Notes under the pieces: model-generated
Database searches by the model: none
What the model saw: the letters and a program-made list of their open reading frames with translations, nothing else
Told to the model about the DNA's origin: nothing
Made by a program: the position numbers and the translations under genes
Shown here: positions 32,623-42,465 of the stretch, piece by piece
Numbering within the stretch: position 1 is the stretch's first letter
How the letters are laid out: each line of letters begins with the position of its first letter
Source of the DNA: JACNJF01 sp050288105
GTDB taxonomy: Bacteria > Pseudomonadota > Gammaproteobacteria > GCA-001735895
Assembly: GCA_050288105.1 (NCBI GenBank)
Contig: JBNKDE010000002.1
Location: forward strand, 248,001 to 312,000
Reading direction: 5' to 3'
Length of the DNA stretch: 64,000 nucleotides

Positions 32623-32634
32623 GTGTATATACAC
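32623..32634. promoter_or_regulatory. MarR operator, site 2 (upstream of marR)
   Basis: Perfect 12-bp palindrome GTGTATATACAC, 17 bp before the marR start codon, identical to the core of site 1. A bound dimer here would cover the promoter or translation start region of marR. Confidence 0.75.
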
Positions 32635-32749
32635 GTTTACAAGAGCCGGGGCGCAAATAAACAAAAATCTAGTAAAGAAGACGAAAAAAAACAAGTAATC
32701 ACAAGAACTAGTGAAAACTTAATCTCTCCGTCCCCTTTATCTAATGCGT

Positions 32750-33451
32750 TTACAGGACGTTCCTCCATGCTGCACGCAGCACATCAGATACGTTGCTCTC
32801 CATCAGTTCACCATGTGCCAGAATCACTCGCTGAGCATCCCAGCCTAAGATCGTTTGCAGTAATTTTTTGACGATGGCTTTTTGACCCCACCCCATCTGG
32901 TATTCTGGAGCAGCCTTTGGGTTGTTCCACATTCGAAATACAACCTTCCACCAGAACCTCAGGTACAGGCTTGCTGTATGCCTGTAGTCGTCACCAATGT
33001 TCTCGAGTAAATCAACCAGAATAAGCGTTCTGGAAGGTTTATGAAAAAACGCGACCTCCCACATATACTTAGTGCCCTGAACGACAACTTGCTGCAACAC
33101 GCCATCCCAGCGAGGATCCGGCCTGTTTCCGAGAATCCAGTCAAATGCTATATCGGGTCTTTTTCTCTCCAGTCCAGGGCAAATGAACGTCTCTGCATCT
33201 GGATACAGGCGCTGAAAATCGAGTACGAATAAATGATGGTATGAACCCGGTACAACGATGTACCTGACCGTACCGATAGAATCTAGCTGTTCCTTAATCT
33301 GCTTACTGATGGCACAGGGGTCATGCACAAGCAGGTCGCCGTCACCCATCTTGATTACGGTCATACGTCCGAACAAATCAATGCCCGCATAACGCACCGG
33401 ATACTCCAGAATCCATATTTGATCCTTTACATATTCAATTAGCTGCTCCAT
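32750..33451 (-). CDS. DUF4336 protein (metallo-beta-lactamase-like fold)
   Basis: The 233-residue protein resembles DUF4336: an N-terminal IWILEYPVRYAGIDLFGRMTVI, then LLVHDPCAISKQIKEQLDSI, VRYIVVPGSYHHLFVLDFQRLYPDA (about 64-88, with a His pair) and the C-terminal ILAHGELMES. The fold is that of metallo-beta-lactamase enzymes with a reduced metal site; the substrate is unknown. It is transcribed toward the marR operon with 115 bp between, and shares no obvious promoter with it. Confidence 0.75.
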   Translation of the reverse strand: MEQLIEYVKDQIWILEYPVRYAGIDLFGRMTVIKMGDGDLLVHDPCAISKQIKEQLDSIGTVRYIVVPGSYHHLFVLDFQRLYPDAETFICPGLERKRPDIAFDWILGNRPDPRWDGVLQQVVVQGTKYMWEVAFFHKPSRTLILVDLLENIGDDYRHTASLYLRFWWKVVFRMWNNPKAAPEYQMGWGQKAIVKKLLQTILGWDAQRVILAHGELMESNVSDVLRAAWRNVL

Positions 33452-33763
33452 TACTTAACCGCCTATTGTCATAAAATAGTGATTCAGAGACGAAACAATC
33501 ATACAGCATACGGTGTTTAATTCGCGCCTCACTGCCTGATTGAGCGTCGTTGAAATCGACTATAGAATAACTGTGGTAAAGAGGGGGCAGGTATAAATTG
33601 AATCAAAATAATTGAGAGTATTTAACGTGTATCGGACCCCAGTTAATGACCGTCAGCGTGTGTACCGTACAAAACCATCGAAACAATATCACCCGAAACC
33701 CTGAGTTGCAGGGCAATAATGCCCTGCTGGATTTTGCGGCAACATCATCCCTTATCTCAACTG
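33452..33763. other. Gap with one strong hairpin
   Basis: No gene seen. GCAGGGCA-ATAA-TGCCCTGC (33708-33727) forms a perfect 8-bp stem about 37 bp after the stop of the minus-strand lipoprotein gene, without a T-tract on that strand. It may be a transcript-end stabiliser. CCCCAGTTAATGACC at about 33637 faintly resembles the end of the 27.9-kb repeat. Confidence 0.45.
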
Positions 33764-36010
33764 TTAGGGAATGATGAAGTCGAAGCTGGCATTGTAGTGT
33801 CCATAAACATGGCCAAAATCGCTGGTGCCTCCGCTAAGGTCTGCATCGATAGTTCCAGTAATGTGATCCCCTGGATTGGTGCCAAAAGCGGTTAAATTGA
33901 TTACGGCGTATGTAAATTGGGTGTCGCCTGAATTGGGATATTCCAGGTCCGATGTAGTGACTACTACGCGGGCGTAATCACCAGAATAGTCATCGTTATG
34001 AAAGCTGAATTCGCCAGCTTGAAGCAGGGGAGATAACCTGAGCGTAAGATCGACCTCTTCACCGGGGTTCTGTCCGGGTACGGTAGCCGTAATCAGCACG
34101 CAAAGGCTGTAATAACTGTTTTCTACATTCGCGATTTGAGCACAGCCGGCTTGTGTTTGAATGAAAAGTGAGCTTGAAAATTCTTCATCGATATCGTGGC
34201 TGTAGTCGTTAGACGTTGGAGTCTCACTGCCATTGGCATAGAAAATAATCGTGGAATCAAGCGCTGGGTTATTCGATCCTCCTGTAGATTCGGCCTTAAC
34301 CGTAATGGTTTTTTGCGGCAAGGAGTCGAGATTGGCTCTATTTTCAGGATCACCAATAAGCCACTCATTAATACCAATTTCTATATCATAAGATAGCGAA
34401 AGGTACCTGACCGTGTATTCGCCTGGGGTGGTGTACTGATGCTGCAGAGTTGCGCTGACTACATCCTCGGTAGTCAGTGCATTAAGTTCGCCAAAGTCAG
34501 GGGTTGAACCATCGCCCCAGTCAACCCAGTACTCTCTTACATGATATGGCATTCCATTGTAGACAACCGACTCCCCTCTGAGCTCAATTGTTGCTATAAA
34601 TGATTCATTGGCGATAACTTCGCCAGGCATATCATCGATTGAATAGGTGAAAGGAAGTGTTCCCTTCACATCAAATCTGGAATAAATGCGTTTTCTGTTC
34701 TGTGCACTATCGGTGATGTCCAGTAAATAGCGATAACCCCCGGGCTGCGAAACATTGAAGGTAATATCGTGGGTATCGAGGCCAGTTTGTTGAATTACTG
34801 AGGCGATTGCCGGATCAACACGCCAGGTATAAGTGTAGGGAGGGACACCGCCGATGATTTGCACACCCAGATTGATTTCCGGGTTGGGATTTCGAATTTC
34901 ATCCCAGACAATCTCCCCTTCTTCAGGTGTTTGTGTGGTTGTGATGATTTCGATGCTGTTACCCAGTAGTTCGACATCTAAAGTGGCTGTTCCGCTTAGG
35001 CCTTCGTCGGTTTGCACTGTTAATTCAAAGGTGTGTGTGCCGAAACTCAAGTCATTGGTAAATAGTGCAATACTTTGCGAGGCACATTGACCGCTTCCAC
35101 AGTCACTGTTTCCATCCAGTGTCCAGCGCCAGCTGCTCACATCACCAACATCGATCGATCCGACATTGGTATTCAGGATCTGGCCGGTTAGCTCAAGCAC
35201 ATCACCGCGTACAATAAAATTCGGTCCTACCACGGCGACATCAAGGCTTTCAACTGCATCCAGATACGGGCGAACTCGAATGTCTTTATACGCAACAACG
35301 TTGAAGCTGGTTTCCGGTTCATAGAACTGAACTTCAAGGCGTAAACGGCCACTGTTGGCTGAGTTTAAAAAGATCATACCCTGGTTCAACGGGTCTGGGT
35401 CGCTGGCCAGTATTGCGTCCATTCCTTCGTCAAGTTCGTAGACTTTCCAATGTGGCTGCAATCCGGGTATTTCGGCCAGGAAGACCTGCTCGCTGTAGAG
35501 CACCGAGGTCTCATTGGGGATCGTATCCGGGCCGACGATGACCGGGTTGAGTCCATCAAGCTGCTCCAGTCGTGCGGCCAGTATCTTTGAGAAGCCGGGT
35601 GTTAATGCTACTAGCTGGTTGTTTTCAACTCGGGTTTGCAGGATAGAAACGAAGCCATTATCTTCCACTCGCACAATGACCAGTGAATCTGGGTCTTCAC
35701 CTTCAGGCACAGGTAAGGTTACTTCAACGGGTTGGGTGGCGGGTACCGAAAGATCAACATGATAGGCTCGACCCACTGGGGTTAACTGATCCCCCAAATC
35801 AGGTAACGGAACGGGTTGGATATCGACCGTAGCACCGCTAGTCAGCGCGTCGGCGGAGAAGACAATTTTTCCACCATTATTGAGTGCATATTGGGTTGAA
35901 CCATCATCCGCCGATTGCGGCGTGTCATTCCCTTTACCCCCGCCTCCACAGGCGGCGAGAAAAACAAACAGGACAAGCACCAAATTCCATTGCCCGATAA
36001 CTCTAAACAT
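33764..36010 (-). CDS. Large lipoprotein with PKD-like domains
   Basis: A 748-residue protein with a lipoprotein signal peptide: hydrophobic VLVLFVFLAACGGGG, lipobox LAAC. After a disordered linker (residues about 20-45) come beta-rich domains. One PKD-type domain is clear near residues 500-550 (YWVDWGDGSTPDFGE and HQYTTPGEYTVRY), and earlier segments (VVGPNFIVRGDVLELTGQIL, then WRWTLDGNSDCGSG) look like further Ig-like or PKD modules. It would sit in the outer membrane as a surface or periplasmic binding protein; no ligand is evident. The start is the ATG at 36008-36010, preceded by GAGG. Confidence 0.75.
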   Translation of the reverse strand: MFRVIGQWNLVLVLFVFLAACGGGGKGNDTPQSADDGSTQYALNNGGKIVFSADALTSGATVDIQPVPLPDLGDQLTPVGRAYHVDLSVPATQPVEVTLPVPEGEDPDSLVIVRVEDNGFVSILQTRVENNQLVALTPGFSKILAARLEQLDGLNPVIVGPDTIPNETSVLYSEQVFLAEIPGLQPHWKVYELDEGMDAILASDPDPLNQGMIFLNSANSGRLRLEVQFYEPETSFNVVAYKDIRVRPYLDAVESLDVAVVGPNFIVRGDVLELTGQILNTNVGSIDVGDVSSWRWTLDGNSDCGSGQCASQSIALFTNDLSFGTHTFELTVQTDEGLSGTATLDVELLGNSIEIITTTQTPEEGEIVWDEIRNPNPEINLGVQIIGGVPPYTYTWRVDPAIASVIQQTGLDTHDITFNVSQPGGYRYLLDITDSAQNRKRIYSRFDVKGTLPFTYSIDDMPGEVIANESFIATIELRGESVVYNGMPYHVREYWVDWGDGSTPDFGELNALTTEDVVSATLQHQYTTPGEYTVRYLSLSYDIEIGINEWLIGDPENRANLDSLPQKTITVKAESTGGSNNPALDSTIIFYANGSETPTSNDYSHDIDEEFSSSLFIQTQAGCAQIANVENSYYSLCVLITATVPGQNPGEEVDLTLRLSPLLQAGEFSFHNDDYSGDYARVVVTTSDLEYPNSGDTQFTYAVINLTAFGTNPGDHITGTIDADLSGGTSDFGHVYGHYNASFDFIIP

Positions 36011-36292
36011 GACCAATACCTCGCTAATGTGACTGAAACCTTATATTCGCGAGGGATTTAAGCCCATAAGTACATCTACTCATTTATTGATCAATTTGAC
36101 TCAGGTCACATCATTTCGGCTTTAGGTCAAGACAATTCGGAAGGCTTCTGATCTGCTCTGGCGTCGCCGTTAGAGGGGGGAGATAGAATCGGTTCTTTCA
36201 AATCAATAGCCACCCAACAGGGGCACCCACTATTGATCTGCTATTGATCTACGTAAAAGCTATTAATCACCAGCGAGCCTGAATCCCTGGAC

Positions 36293-38386
36293 TCAACCCA
36301 CATCCGAAAAATACACCCGGTGCCCAATCCAGTTTTCCAGCAGCCTTTCCCGGTAGTGGGTATTTTCCGGCTGCATTAATTGCTCGGCGAGTAGTTGCGC
36401 CTGTTGAAACCAGCGTTTGTCGCGTACCAGATCGACCATTTTGAAGCTGGCTTCGCCAGTCTGGCGAGTACCCAGCACTTCTCCTGCACCACGGATTTCA
36501 AGATCTTTTTCGGCGATAACGAATCCGTCCTGATTGTTGCGGATGACTTCGAGGCGCTGGGCAGCCTGATGCGAGAGATTGTTTTTGACCAGTAGCAGAC
36601 AGTAGCTTTGCTTGTTGCCACGCCCGACACGTCCGCGTAGCTGGTGGATTTGCGACAAGCCCAGGCGTTCAGGATTTTCGATGATCATGATGCTGGCATT
36701 CGGTACATCAACCCCGACTTCTATCACGGTGGTCGCCACCAGGCATTGAATCTGGCCCGTTTTAAACGCTGCAATCTGCTGGTCTTTTTCGCTGGACTTC
36801 ATTCGCCCATGCACCAGGCCGACATTAACACCCTGTAATTGCTGGGTCAGGTTTTCAAAAGTCAGTTCAGCAGCTTCACACTGCAAGGCTTCGGACTCTT
36901 CGATTAAGGTGCATACCCAATAGACCTGTTGCCCTTCGCGGCAGGCTTTACGTACCGACTCTATCAGTTCGTCACGTTTAGTTTGTGCAATGATAGAGGT
37001 ATTTACGGGGGTCCGGCCCGGGGGTAATTCATCAATCTGCGAGTAATCGAGGTCGGCATATATCGACATCGCCAGGGTGCGAGGAATTGGGGTCGCAGTC
37101 ATGATGAGCTGGTGCGGCACCTGTCCACTGCTGGCCTTTTTCTGAAGTGCCTGACGCTGTTCGACGCCGAAGCGATGTTGTTCATCGATGATAACCATGC
37201 CCAGATTACCGAAGACCACGGATTGCTGGAATAGGGCATGAGTGCCGATCACAACCTGCGCTTCACCGTTTTCAATCATGGCCTCTTTGTGCTGGCGCTT
37301 TTTACCTTTATCACTGCCCATCAGGCTTACCACTGTGATTCCCAGTTCGCTCAGCCAGTGACTGAAATTTGCAAAATGCTGTTGCGCGAGGATTTCGGTG
37401 GGCGCCATCAGTGCACACTGGAATCCACTGGCAATGACCGGCAGCGCGGCCAGTGCCGCGACAACGGTTTTACCACTACCGACATCACCCTGTACCAGAC
37501 GCATCATCGGTTTATGACCCTGGAAATCTTCCATCAGCTGATCGCTGACCCTTAATTGTGCCTGAGTCAGCTCAAAAGGTAATTGCTGTAAAAACTGCTG
37601 CTGCAGCTCGGGCGCGGGTGATATCAAGGGACAGGGTTGCTGTGCGATACGTTGGCGCCGTATCAGCAGGCTGATACGGTGGGCAGCCAGTTCTTCCAGA
37701 ATAAAGCGATGCTGTGCCGGGTGCTGGATAAGGTGGATTTTCGCAACATCCTGCTGATCACGTGGATTGTGCAAGATCTGCAGCGCCTGCTGTACCGACG
37801 GTAAACCCAGCTTTTTTAGCCAGGGTTGTGGCATGGTTTCCTGTAAGCCATGTTGCTCAAGCTGTTGCATTAATGCCTGCATGATTTTGCGCAGCCCGGC
37901 CTGATGTAATCCGTCCGTGGTTGGGTAAACCGGTGTCAGGAATGGATTTAACGGCGGCGGATTGTCGGCATCAATATTTTCATATTCGGGGTGGATCATC
38001 TCCAGCGAATTCATGACGTAGCGCGCTTCACCGAAGCAGCGGATCCAGTTGCCTTTTTCCAGGTATTTCTGCTGCGCAGCGCTGAAATGGAAAAAGCGTA
38101 GCGTCATAATCGCGCTACCATCGGACACTTTTAACAACAGCACGCGACGACTGCGGCCCTGGCGGCGGAAGCTGACTGCCGCCTGTAATATTTCGACTTC
38201 TACCAGTGCGCGTTGCCCCGGCTGCAATGAGCCCAGCTTGCTGATTCGGGTGCGGTCTTCATAACGCAGCGGCAGGTGAAACAGTAGCTGCTGCTTGTTA
38301 TGGATGCCGAGGCGTTGTAGCTTTTCCCTGTTTTTAGGGCCTACCCCGGCGAGTGTGGAGATCTCTTCCCTGCTCCAGTCCTGCAT
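36293..38386 (-). CDS. recG: ATP-dependent DNA helicase RecG
   Basis: 697 residues, against 693 in E. coli. The N-terminal wedge domain begins STLAGVGPKNREKL; helicase motifs follow: Walker A RLVQGDVGSGKTVVA (about 298-312), LMAPTEILAQQHF, DEQHRFGVEQR (about 404), TATPIPRTLAM, and VGVDVPNASIMIIENPERLGLSQIHQLRGRVGRG (about 560-595). RecG remodels stalled replication forks and branched DNA. It is 6 bp downstream of ridA on the same strand. Confidence 0.97.
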   Translation of the reverse strand: MQDWSREEISTLAGVGPKNREKLQRLGIHNKQQLLFHLPLRYEDRTRISKLGSLQPGQRALVEVEILQAAVSFRRQGRSRRVLLLKVSDGSAIMTLRFFHFSAAQQKYLEKGNWIRCFGEARYVMNSLEMIHPEYENIDADNPPPLNPFLTPVYPTTDGLHQAGLRKIMQALMQQLEQHGLQETMPQPWLKKLGLPSVQQALQILHNPRDQQDVAKIHLIQHPAQHRFILEELAAHRISLLIRRQRIAQQPCPLISPAPELQQQFLQQLPFELTQAQLRVSDQLMEDFQGHKPMMRLVQGDVGSGKTVVAALAALPVIASGFQCALMAPTEILAQQHFANFSHWLSELGITVVSLMGSDKGKKRQHKEAMIENGEAQVVIGTHALFQQSVVFGNLGMVIIDEQHRFGVEQRQALQKKASSGQVPHQLIMTATPIPRTLAMSIYADLDYSQIDELPPGRTPVNTSIIAQTKRDELIESVRKACREGQQVYWVCTLIEESEALQCEAAELTFENLTQQLQGVNVGLVHGRMKSSEKDQQIAAFKTGQIQCLVATTVIEVGVDVPNASIMIIENPERLGLSQIHQLRGRVGRGNKQSYCLLLVKNNLSHQAAQRLEVIRNNQDGFVIAEKDLEIRGAGEVLGTRQTGEASFKMVDLVRDKRWFQQAQLLAEQLMQPENTHYRERLLENWIGHRVYFSDVG

Positions 38387-38392
38387 GGATAT

Positions 38393-38791
38393 TTAAACGG
38401 AATAAGGCTGTTCGATTACCATCACGCCATCCATTTCAACTCCGACACCTTTTGGCAGTGCTGCTACGCCAATAGCGGCGCGAGCCGGATAGGGCTGCTG
38501 AAAGTGCTTTGACATGATTTCGTTCACGATAGGGAAGTTAGATAGATCGGTAAGAAAGATATTCAGCTTAACAATGTCCTGCAGACTGCCACCAGATGCC
38601 TGGCATACTGCAGTCAGGTTCTGAAAAACCCTTTCAATTTCTGCTTCTATCCCACCACTGACGATTTCCATAGTTGCCGGGTCCAGCGGGATCTGACCGG
38701 ATAGATATACGGTTGACCCAACCTTAACCGCCTGTGAATAGGTGCCAATTGCGGCAGGAGCCTGATCTGTCGATATTATTTCTTTTGCCAT
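38393..38791 (-). CDS. ridA: RidA family enamine/imine deaminase
   Basis: 132 residues, close to the family's 128. GTYSQAVKVGSTVYLSGQIP (about 17-36), the C-terminal PARAAIGVAALPKGVGVEMD with the catalytic Arg near 105, and the trimer strands match. RidA hydrolyses reactive enamines from PLP enzymes such as threonine dehydratase. It sits between spoT and recG, as in many gammaproteobacteria. Confidence 0.95.
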   Translation of the reverse strand: MAKEIISTDQAPAAIGTYSQAVKVGSTVYLSGQIPLDPATMEIVSGGIEAEIERVFQNLTAVCQASGGSLQDIVKLNIFLTDLSNFPIVNEIMSKHFQQPYPARAAIGVAALPKGVGVEMDGVMVIEQPYSV

Positions 38792-38893
38792 GTGATTTCT
38801 CTGTTTGATGATTGAGGGGCGTTATTATATTCGAGGAAAAAAGATTGCCACGTCGGCGCTGTAAAGACAATATTTAAACGATGAATCGTTGTT

Positions 38894-41092
38894 CTAATTT
38901 CGGGTTATCCGATTGACCATGGGCAGGGCGCGTAATTTTTTCATGATTCTCGCCAGGTGAATACGATCCCTGACAGTGATGACGAAATCGGAGGTGGAAA
39001 TCAGACCATCTTTTTCAGACTGGTTGACCTGCTCAATATTGGACGACATGTCGGCAATCGTTGCCGCTAAACGGGCCAGAGCTCCTCGCTGATTCTGCAT
39101 CTGCACACGGATAGCAGCCTGGAATTCCCCTTCAATATGTTCCGACCATTGCACATCCTGTTTACGGTTGGCATGCTGGGTGTCAGACATATTTTTGCAA
39201 TTATACATATGTACGACCAGTCCGCGCCCCTGGGAAAAATGCGCGACAATAGGATCTCCCGGTACCGGACGGCAGCACTTGGCGTAGCTGACGACCATGC
39301 CTTCAGTGCCTTTGATGGGTAAGGGCTTGCCGGAAGCATCAAACTCGGTGGTATCGTCATCGTCTGGATCAAGGTCTTCCTCGATCAGGGCTTTAACGAC
39401 CAGGCTTGCGCTACGATTACCCAGCCCGATCTCAGACAGCAGCTCCCGATAGCTGTCCAGATGATAACTTTTCAATACCTGGTTTATGCGTGCTTCATTG
39501 ACGATATAGTCCTTACCAACAGCCTGATTGATTCCCTGCTGTAGCAGGCGCGCTCCCAAAGATTCAGCTTCAGCATCCTGTAGCGACTTGAGAAAGTGCC
39601 TGATGTTGGTTCTGGCCTTGGCTGTGATCACATAGTTCAGCCAGCTGGGATGAGGCCGGGAATGATCAGAGGTAATAATCTCAACCAGCTGACCATTGAA
39701 CAACTTGGTACTGAGCGGTGACATGCGATGATCTATGCGTGCAGCGACGCAGGTATTACCAATATCGGTATGTACCGCATAAGCGAAATCCACTACGGTT
39801 GCGTCACGCGGTAGTTTTTTGATATCGCCCTGTGGTGTGAATACATAGATTTCATCGGGAAACAGATCGACCTTAACGTTTTCCAGAAACTCCAGCGAAC
39901 TCCCTGCTCTCTGCTGCATTTCCAGCAGGCCTTTCAGCCATTCCAGGGCTCGCGTCTGCGCCGTTTCATTACTGCTTTCCTTTCCCTTTTTATAAAGCCA
40001 GTGCGCGGCAATACCTGAGTTGGCAAAACGATCCATTTCCTTAGTGCGAATTTGCACCTCTATCGGCACACCATAAGGACCAAACAGGCTGGTATGTAAT
40101 GACTGGTAGCCATTCGCCTTGGGGATCGCCAGGTAATCCTTGAAGCGGCCCGGGATCGGCTTGTAGAGATTATGCATCACGCCCAGCACGCGATAGCAGT
40201 CGTCTACCGAATTGGTCAGGATGCGTACCCCGTATACATCGGTCAATTCCTTGAAGCTGACCTTTTTTTCCTTCATCTTGCGATAGATGCTATGGATATT
40301 CTTGCGCCTATGGCTAACTTCAGCGGTGATTTCTACCGCCTTTAATCGGTCCTTGATCGCTGAATTAATGGTTTTAAAGATTTCTTTGCGATTGCCTGCC
40401 GCCTGCTTGACCGCTTTTTCCAGCGCTCGATAACGCATGGGGTAGGCATTTTGAATCGACAGGTCCATCAGCTCGTGACGCATGCTGTAGATGCCCAGTC
40501 GATTTGCAATGGGGGCATAGATATCCATGGTTTCGCGTGCGATACGACGGCGTTTATCCGGGCGCATGGCATCCAGTGTGCGCATATTATGCAGGCGATC
40601 AGCCAGCTTGATCAGAATCACCCGAATGTCCTTTACCATCGCCAGCATCATTTTGCGGAAGTTTTCAGCTTGCTCCTCGGCCTTGGAAACAAAGTCCAGA
40701 TGCGTCAGTTTACTCACACCATCGACCAGCTCGGCTACTTCATCGCCAAATTCTTCGGCAATCTGCTCCTTCATGGTCGGGGTATCTTCTATGACATCGT
40801 GCAACAGGGCGGCGATAATGCTTTTATAGTCCATACGCATTTCGCACATTATGCGTGCTACTGCGAGTGGATGATAGATGTAGGGTTCGCCTGAGGCGCG
40901 CTTCTGGCCTTCGTGTGCCTGCGCGCCAAACAGATACGCGCGGTAAACTTCAGCTACCTGCGCGCTTTCAAGATAGGATTCTAATTCGGTACACAGATCG
41001 CTGATTAAATAGCGATCCGGGTCGGGTTCAATAAGGCTTTGCGAGCTGACCGGACGGTTAAGGTTGGGTTTGACGGTTTCCGGACTCGCCAT
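38894..41092 (-). CDS. spoT: Bifunctional (p)ppGpp synthetase/hydrolase SpoT
   Basis: 732 residues, against 702 in E. coli. The HD hydrolase is intact (AALLHDVIEDTPTMKEQIAEEFG, about 95-117), and so is the synthetase region (KELTDVYGVRI and SLHTSLFGPYGVPIEVQIRT). A TGS domain (EIYVFTPQGDIKKLPRDATVVDFAYAVH, about 410) and a C-terminal ACT domain follow. It sets alarmone levels in starvation. The N-terminus is extended by about 20 residues relative to E. coli. It lies 7 bp after rpoZ. Confidence 0.97.
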   Translation of the reverse strand: MASPETVKPNLNRPVSSQSLIEPDPDRYLISDLCTELESYLESAQVAEVYRAYLFGAQAHEGQKRASGEPYIYHPLAVARIMCEMRMDYKSIIAALLHDVIEDTPTMKEQIAEEFGDEVAELVDGVSKLTHLDFVSKAEEQAENFRKMMLAMVKDIRVILIKLADRLHNMRTLDAMRPDKRRRIARETMDIYAPIANRLGIYSMRHELMDLSIQNAYPMRYRALEKAVKQAAGNRKEIFKTINSAIKDRLKAVEITAEVSHRRKNIHSIYRKMKEKKVSFKELTDVYGVRILTNSVDDCYRVLGVMHNLYKPIPGRFKDYLAIPKANGYQSLHTSLFGPYGVPIEVQIRTKEMDRFANSGIAAHWLYKKGKESSNETAQTRALEWLKGLLEMQQRAGSSLEFLENVKVDLFPDEIYVFTPQGDIKKLPRDATVVDFAYAVHTDIGNTCVAARIDHRMSPLSTKLFNGQLVEIITSDHSRPHPSWLNYVITAKARTNIRHFLKSLQDAEAESLGARLLQQGINQAVGKDYIVNEARINQVLKSYHLDSYRELLSEIGLGNRSASLVVKALIEEDLDPDDDDTTEFDASGKPLPIKGTEGMVVSYAKCCRPVPGDPIVAHFSQGRGLVVHMYNCKNMSDTQHANRKQDVQWSEHIEGEFQAAIRVQMQNQRGALARLAATIADMSSNIEQVNQSEKDGLISTSDFVITVRDRIHLARIMKKLRALPMVNRITRN

Positions 41093-41099
41093 ACGAACC

Positions 41100-41381
41100 C
41101 TATGCCATATTCATACTGTTTTGCGCGATCTCTTTAGCCAGGTCTTCATCGGATGCAATCGCGGCCATTTCCTGGCGCGTGTCCATATCGTCCATTTTAA
41201 TATTGCTGATCAGATTATCGGCTATTTCGCGCAGGGCAATAACCGTAGGCTTGTCGTTATCGCGCGGAAGCAGGGGATCGGCACCTTTTGAGATTTGTCT
41301 TGCGCGACGAGCAGCTAACAACACCAGCTCGAAACGGTTATCAACATTTTCCAGACAATCTTCAACGGTAATACGTGCCAT
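41100..41381 (-). CDS. rpoZ: RNA polymerase omega subunit
   Basis: 93 residues (91 in E. coli), beginning ARITVEDCLENVDNRFELVLLAARRARQI, the conserved omega N-terminus, followed by PTVIALREIADNLI. Omega helps fold and stabilise the beta' subunit and is part of a (p)ppGpp site. Located between gmk and spoT as expected. Confidence 0.97.
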   Translation of the reverse strand: MARITVEDCLENVDNRFELVLLAARRARQISKGADPLLPRDNDKPTVIALREIADNLISNIKMDDMDTRQEMAAIASDEDLAKEIAQNSMNMA

Positions 41382-41445
41382 GCTTTGACTCCAGGGAGGT
41401 AAAAATTTATAAACAGCCGGTAATCATACCAAATATTATGATTTT

Positions 41446-42072
41446 CTAAACTGTTTGTTGCGCAATTGAGCTAATTAATTCGGGATATCGGCGTTTTTGT
41501 CGCTCAAGTGTCAGGCCCTGACCGATGATTATGCACTCCAGCTCGTACAGAGCCTGCGCAAAGTCGTCATTCACGACCAGAAACTCGGCATCACTATAAT
41601 GCGACATTTCTTCATCTGCCGCCGCCATACGACGCTCAATGATCTCCGTCGCATCGGTGGCACGGTCAGTTAGGCGTTGACGTAGAATCTCGCGAGACGG
41701 GGGCAGAATAAAGATCGGGATTGTTTGCGGTATTTTCTGCTTTACCTGACGCGCGCCCTGCCAGTCAATCTCCAGAATCACATGCTTGCCCTGCGACTGT
41801 ACATCTTCTACTGCCCGCTGCGAGGTGCCATAGTAATTATCGAATACCCGGGCATGTTCAAGAAATTCCCCATTTGCCACCATTTGTTCGAACTGCGCGA
41901 TTTCGACAAAATGATAATCCTTTCCATCAACTTCGCCCTCTCGCCGTTTGCGAGTCGCATGCGATACAGAAACCCCTATCTGATCGGGCTTATGGGCTAG
42001 CAAGGCCTTGACCAGGCTGGTTTTTCCTGCACCGGAGGGTGCTGACAGGGTAAACAGGCAACGATTATTCAT
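41446..42072 (-). CDS. gmk: Guanylate kinase
   Basis: 208 residues, against 207 in E. coli. The P-loop SAPSGAGKTSLVKALL (about 8-23), the VSHATRKRREGEVDGKDYHFV GMP-binding region and the lid (REILRQRLTDRATDATEIIERRM) are present. It phosphorylates GMP to GDP. Open frame continues upstream to 42141, but the family N-terminus fits the ATG at 42070-42072, for which no good ribosome binding site is seen; the start is therefore uncertain by up to 23 residues. Confidence 0.95.
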   Translation of the reverse strand: MNNRCLFTLSAPSGAGKTSLVKALLAHKPDQIGVSVSHATRKRREGEVDGKDYHFVEIAQFEQMVANGEFLEHARVFDNYYGTSQRAVEDVQSQGKHVILEIDWQGARQVKQKIPQTIPIFILPPSREILRQRLTDRATDATEIIERRMAAADEEMSHYSDAEFLVVNDDFAQALYELECIIIGQGLTLERQKRRYPELISSIAQQTV

Positions 42073-42465
42073 ACAATTCACGCAATAGATGTTGGGCATT
42101 ATTGTAGTCACTGCCTGATACAACGCCAAGGGCGATTCCATAACCAGTATTGATAACTTTATACCGCGAACCGTTTAGCCCCTGTCGTTTAACGACTCTA
42201 AATTGAAGGCTTCAGCAAATTGCTATTGCTGCCAGGTTAATAGCAATTATCGCTAGATTTATATACCCAGCATTTAATAAACTCATATCACTTTCAAAGT
42301 GACTGTATTAGGATGTCGTTAGAAATGTTGAAATGCTGCAAAACGCTTTGATCTTGCAGTAAAAACGTTACTAAAAACCCGCTTATGCCAGTTTCATTCG
42401 AGTAAACATGTATTCGATTATAGCTACGGGAACCGGGGCAACGGATTTTCAGAAAAGGATCAATA
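42073..42465. other. Divergent promoter region with a 10-bp inverted repeat
   Basis: A gene-free stretch between divergent gmk and the diguanylate cyclase. AATTGCTATT (42218-42227) and AATAGCAATT (42239-42248) form a perfect 10-bp inverted repeat with an 11-nt spacer, a probable operator or hairpin. No second copy was noticed elsewhere in the window. Confidence 0.45.
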
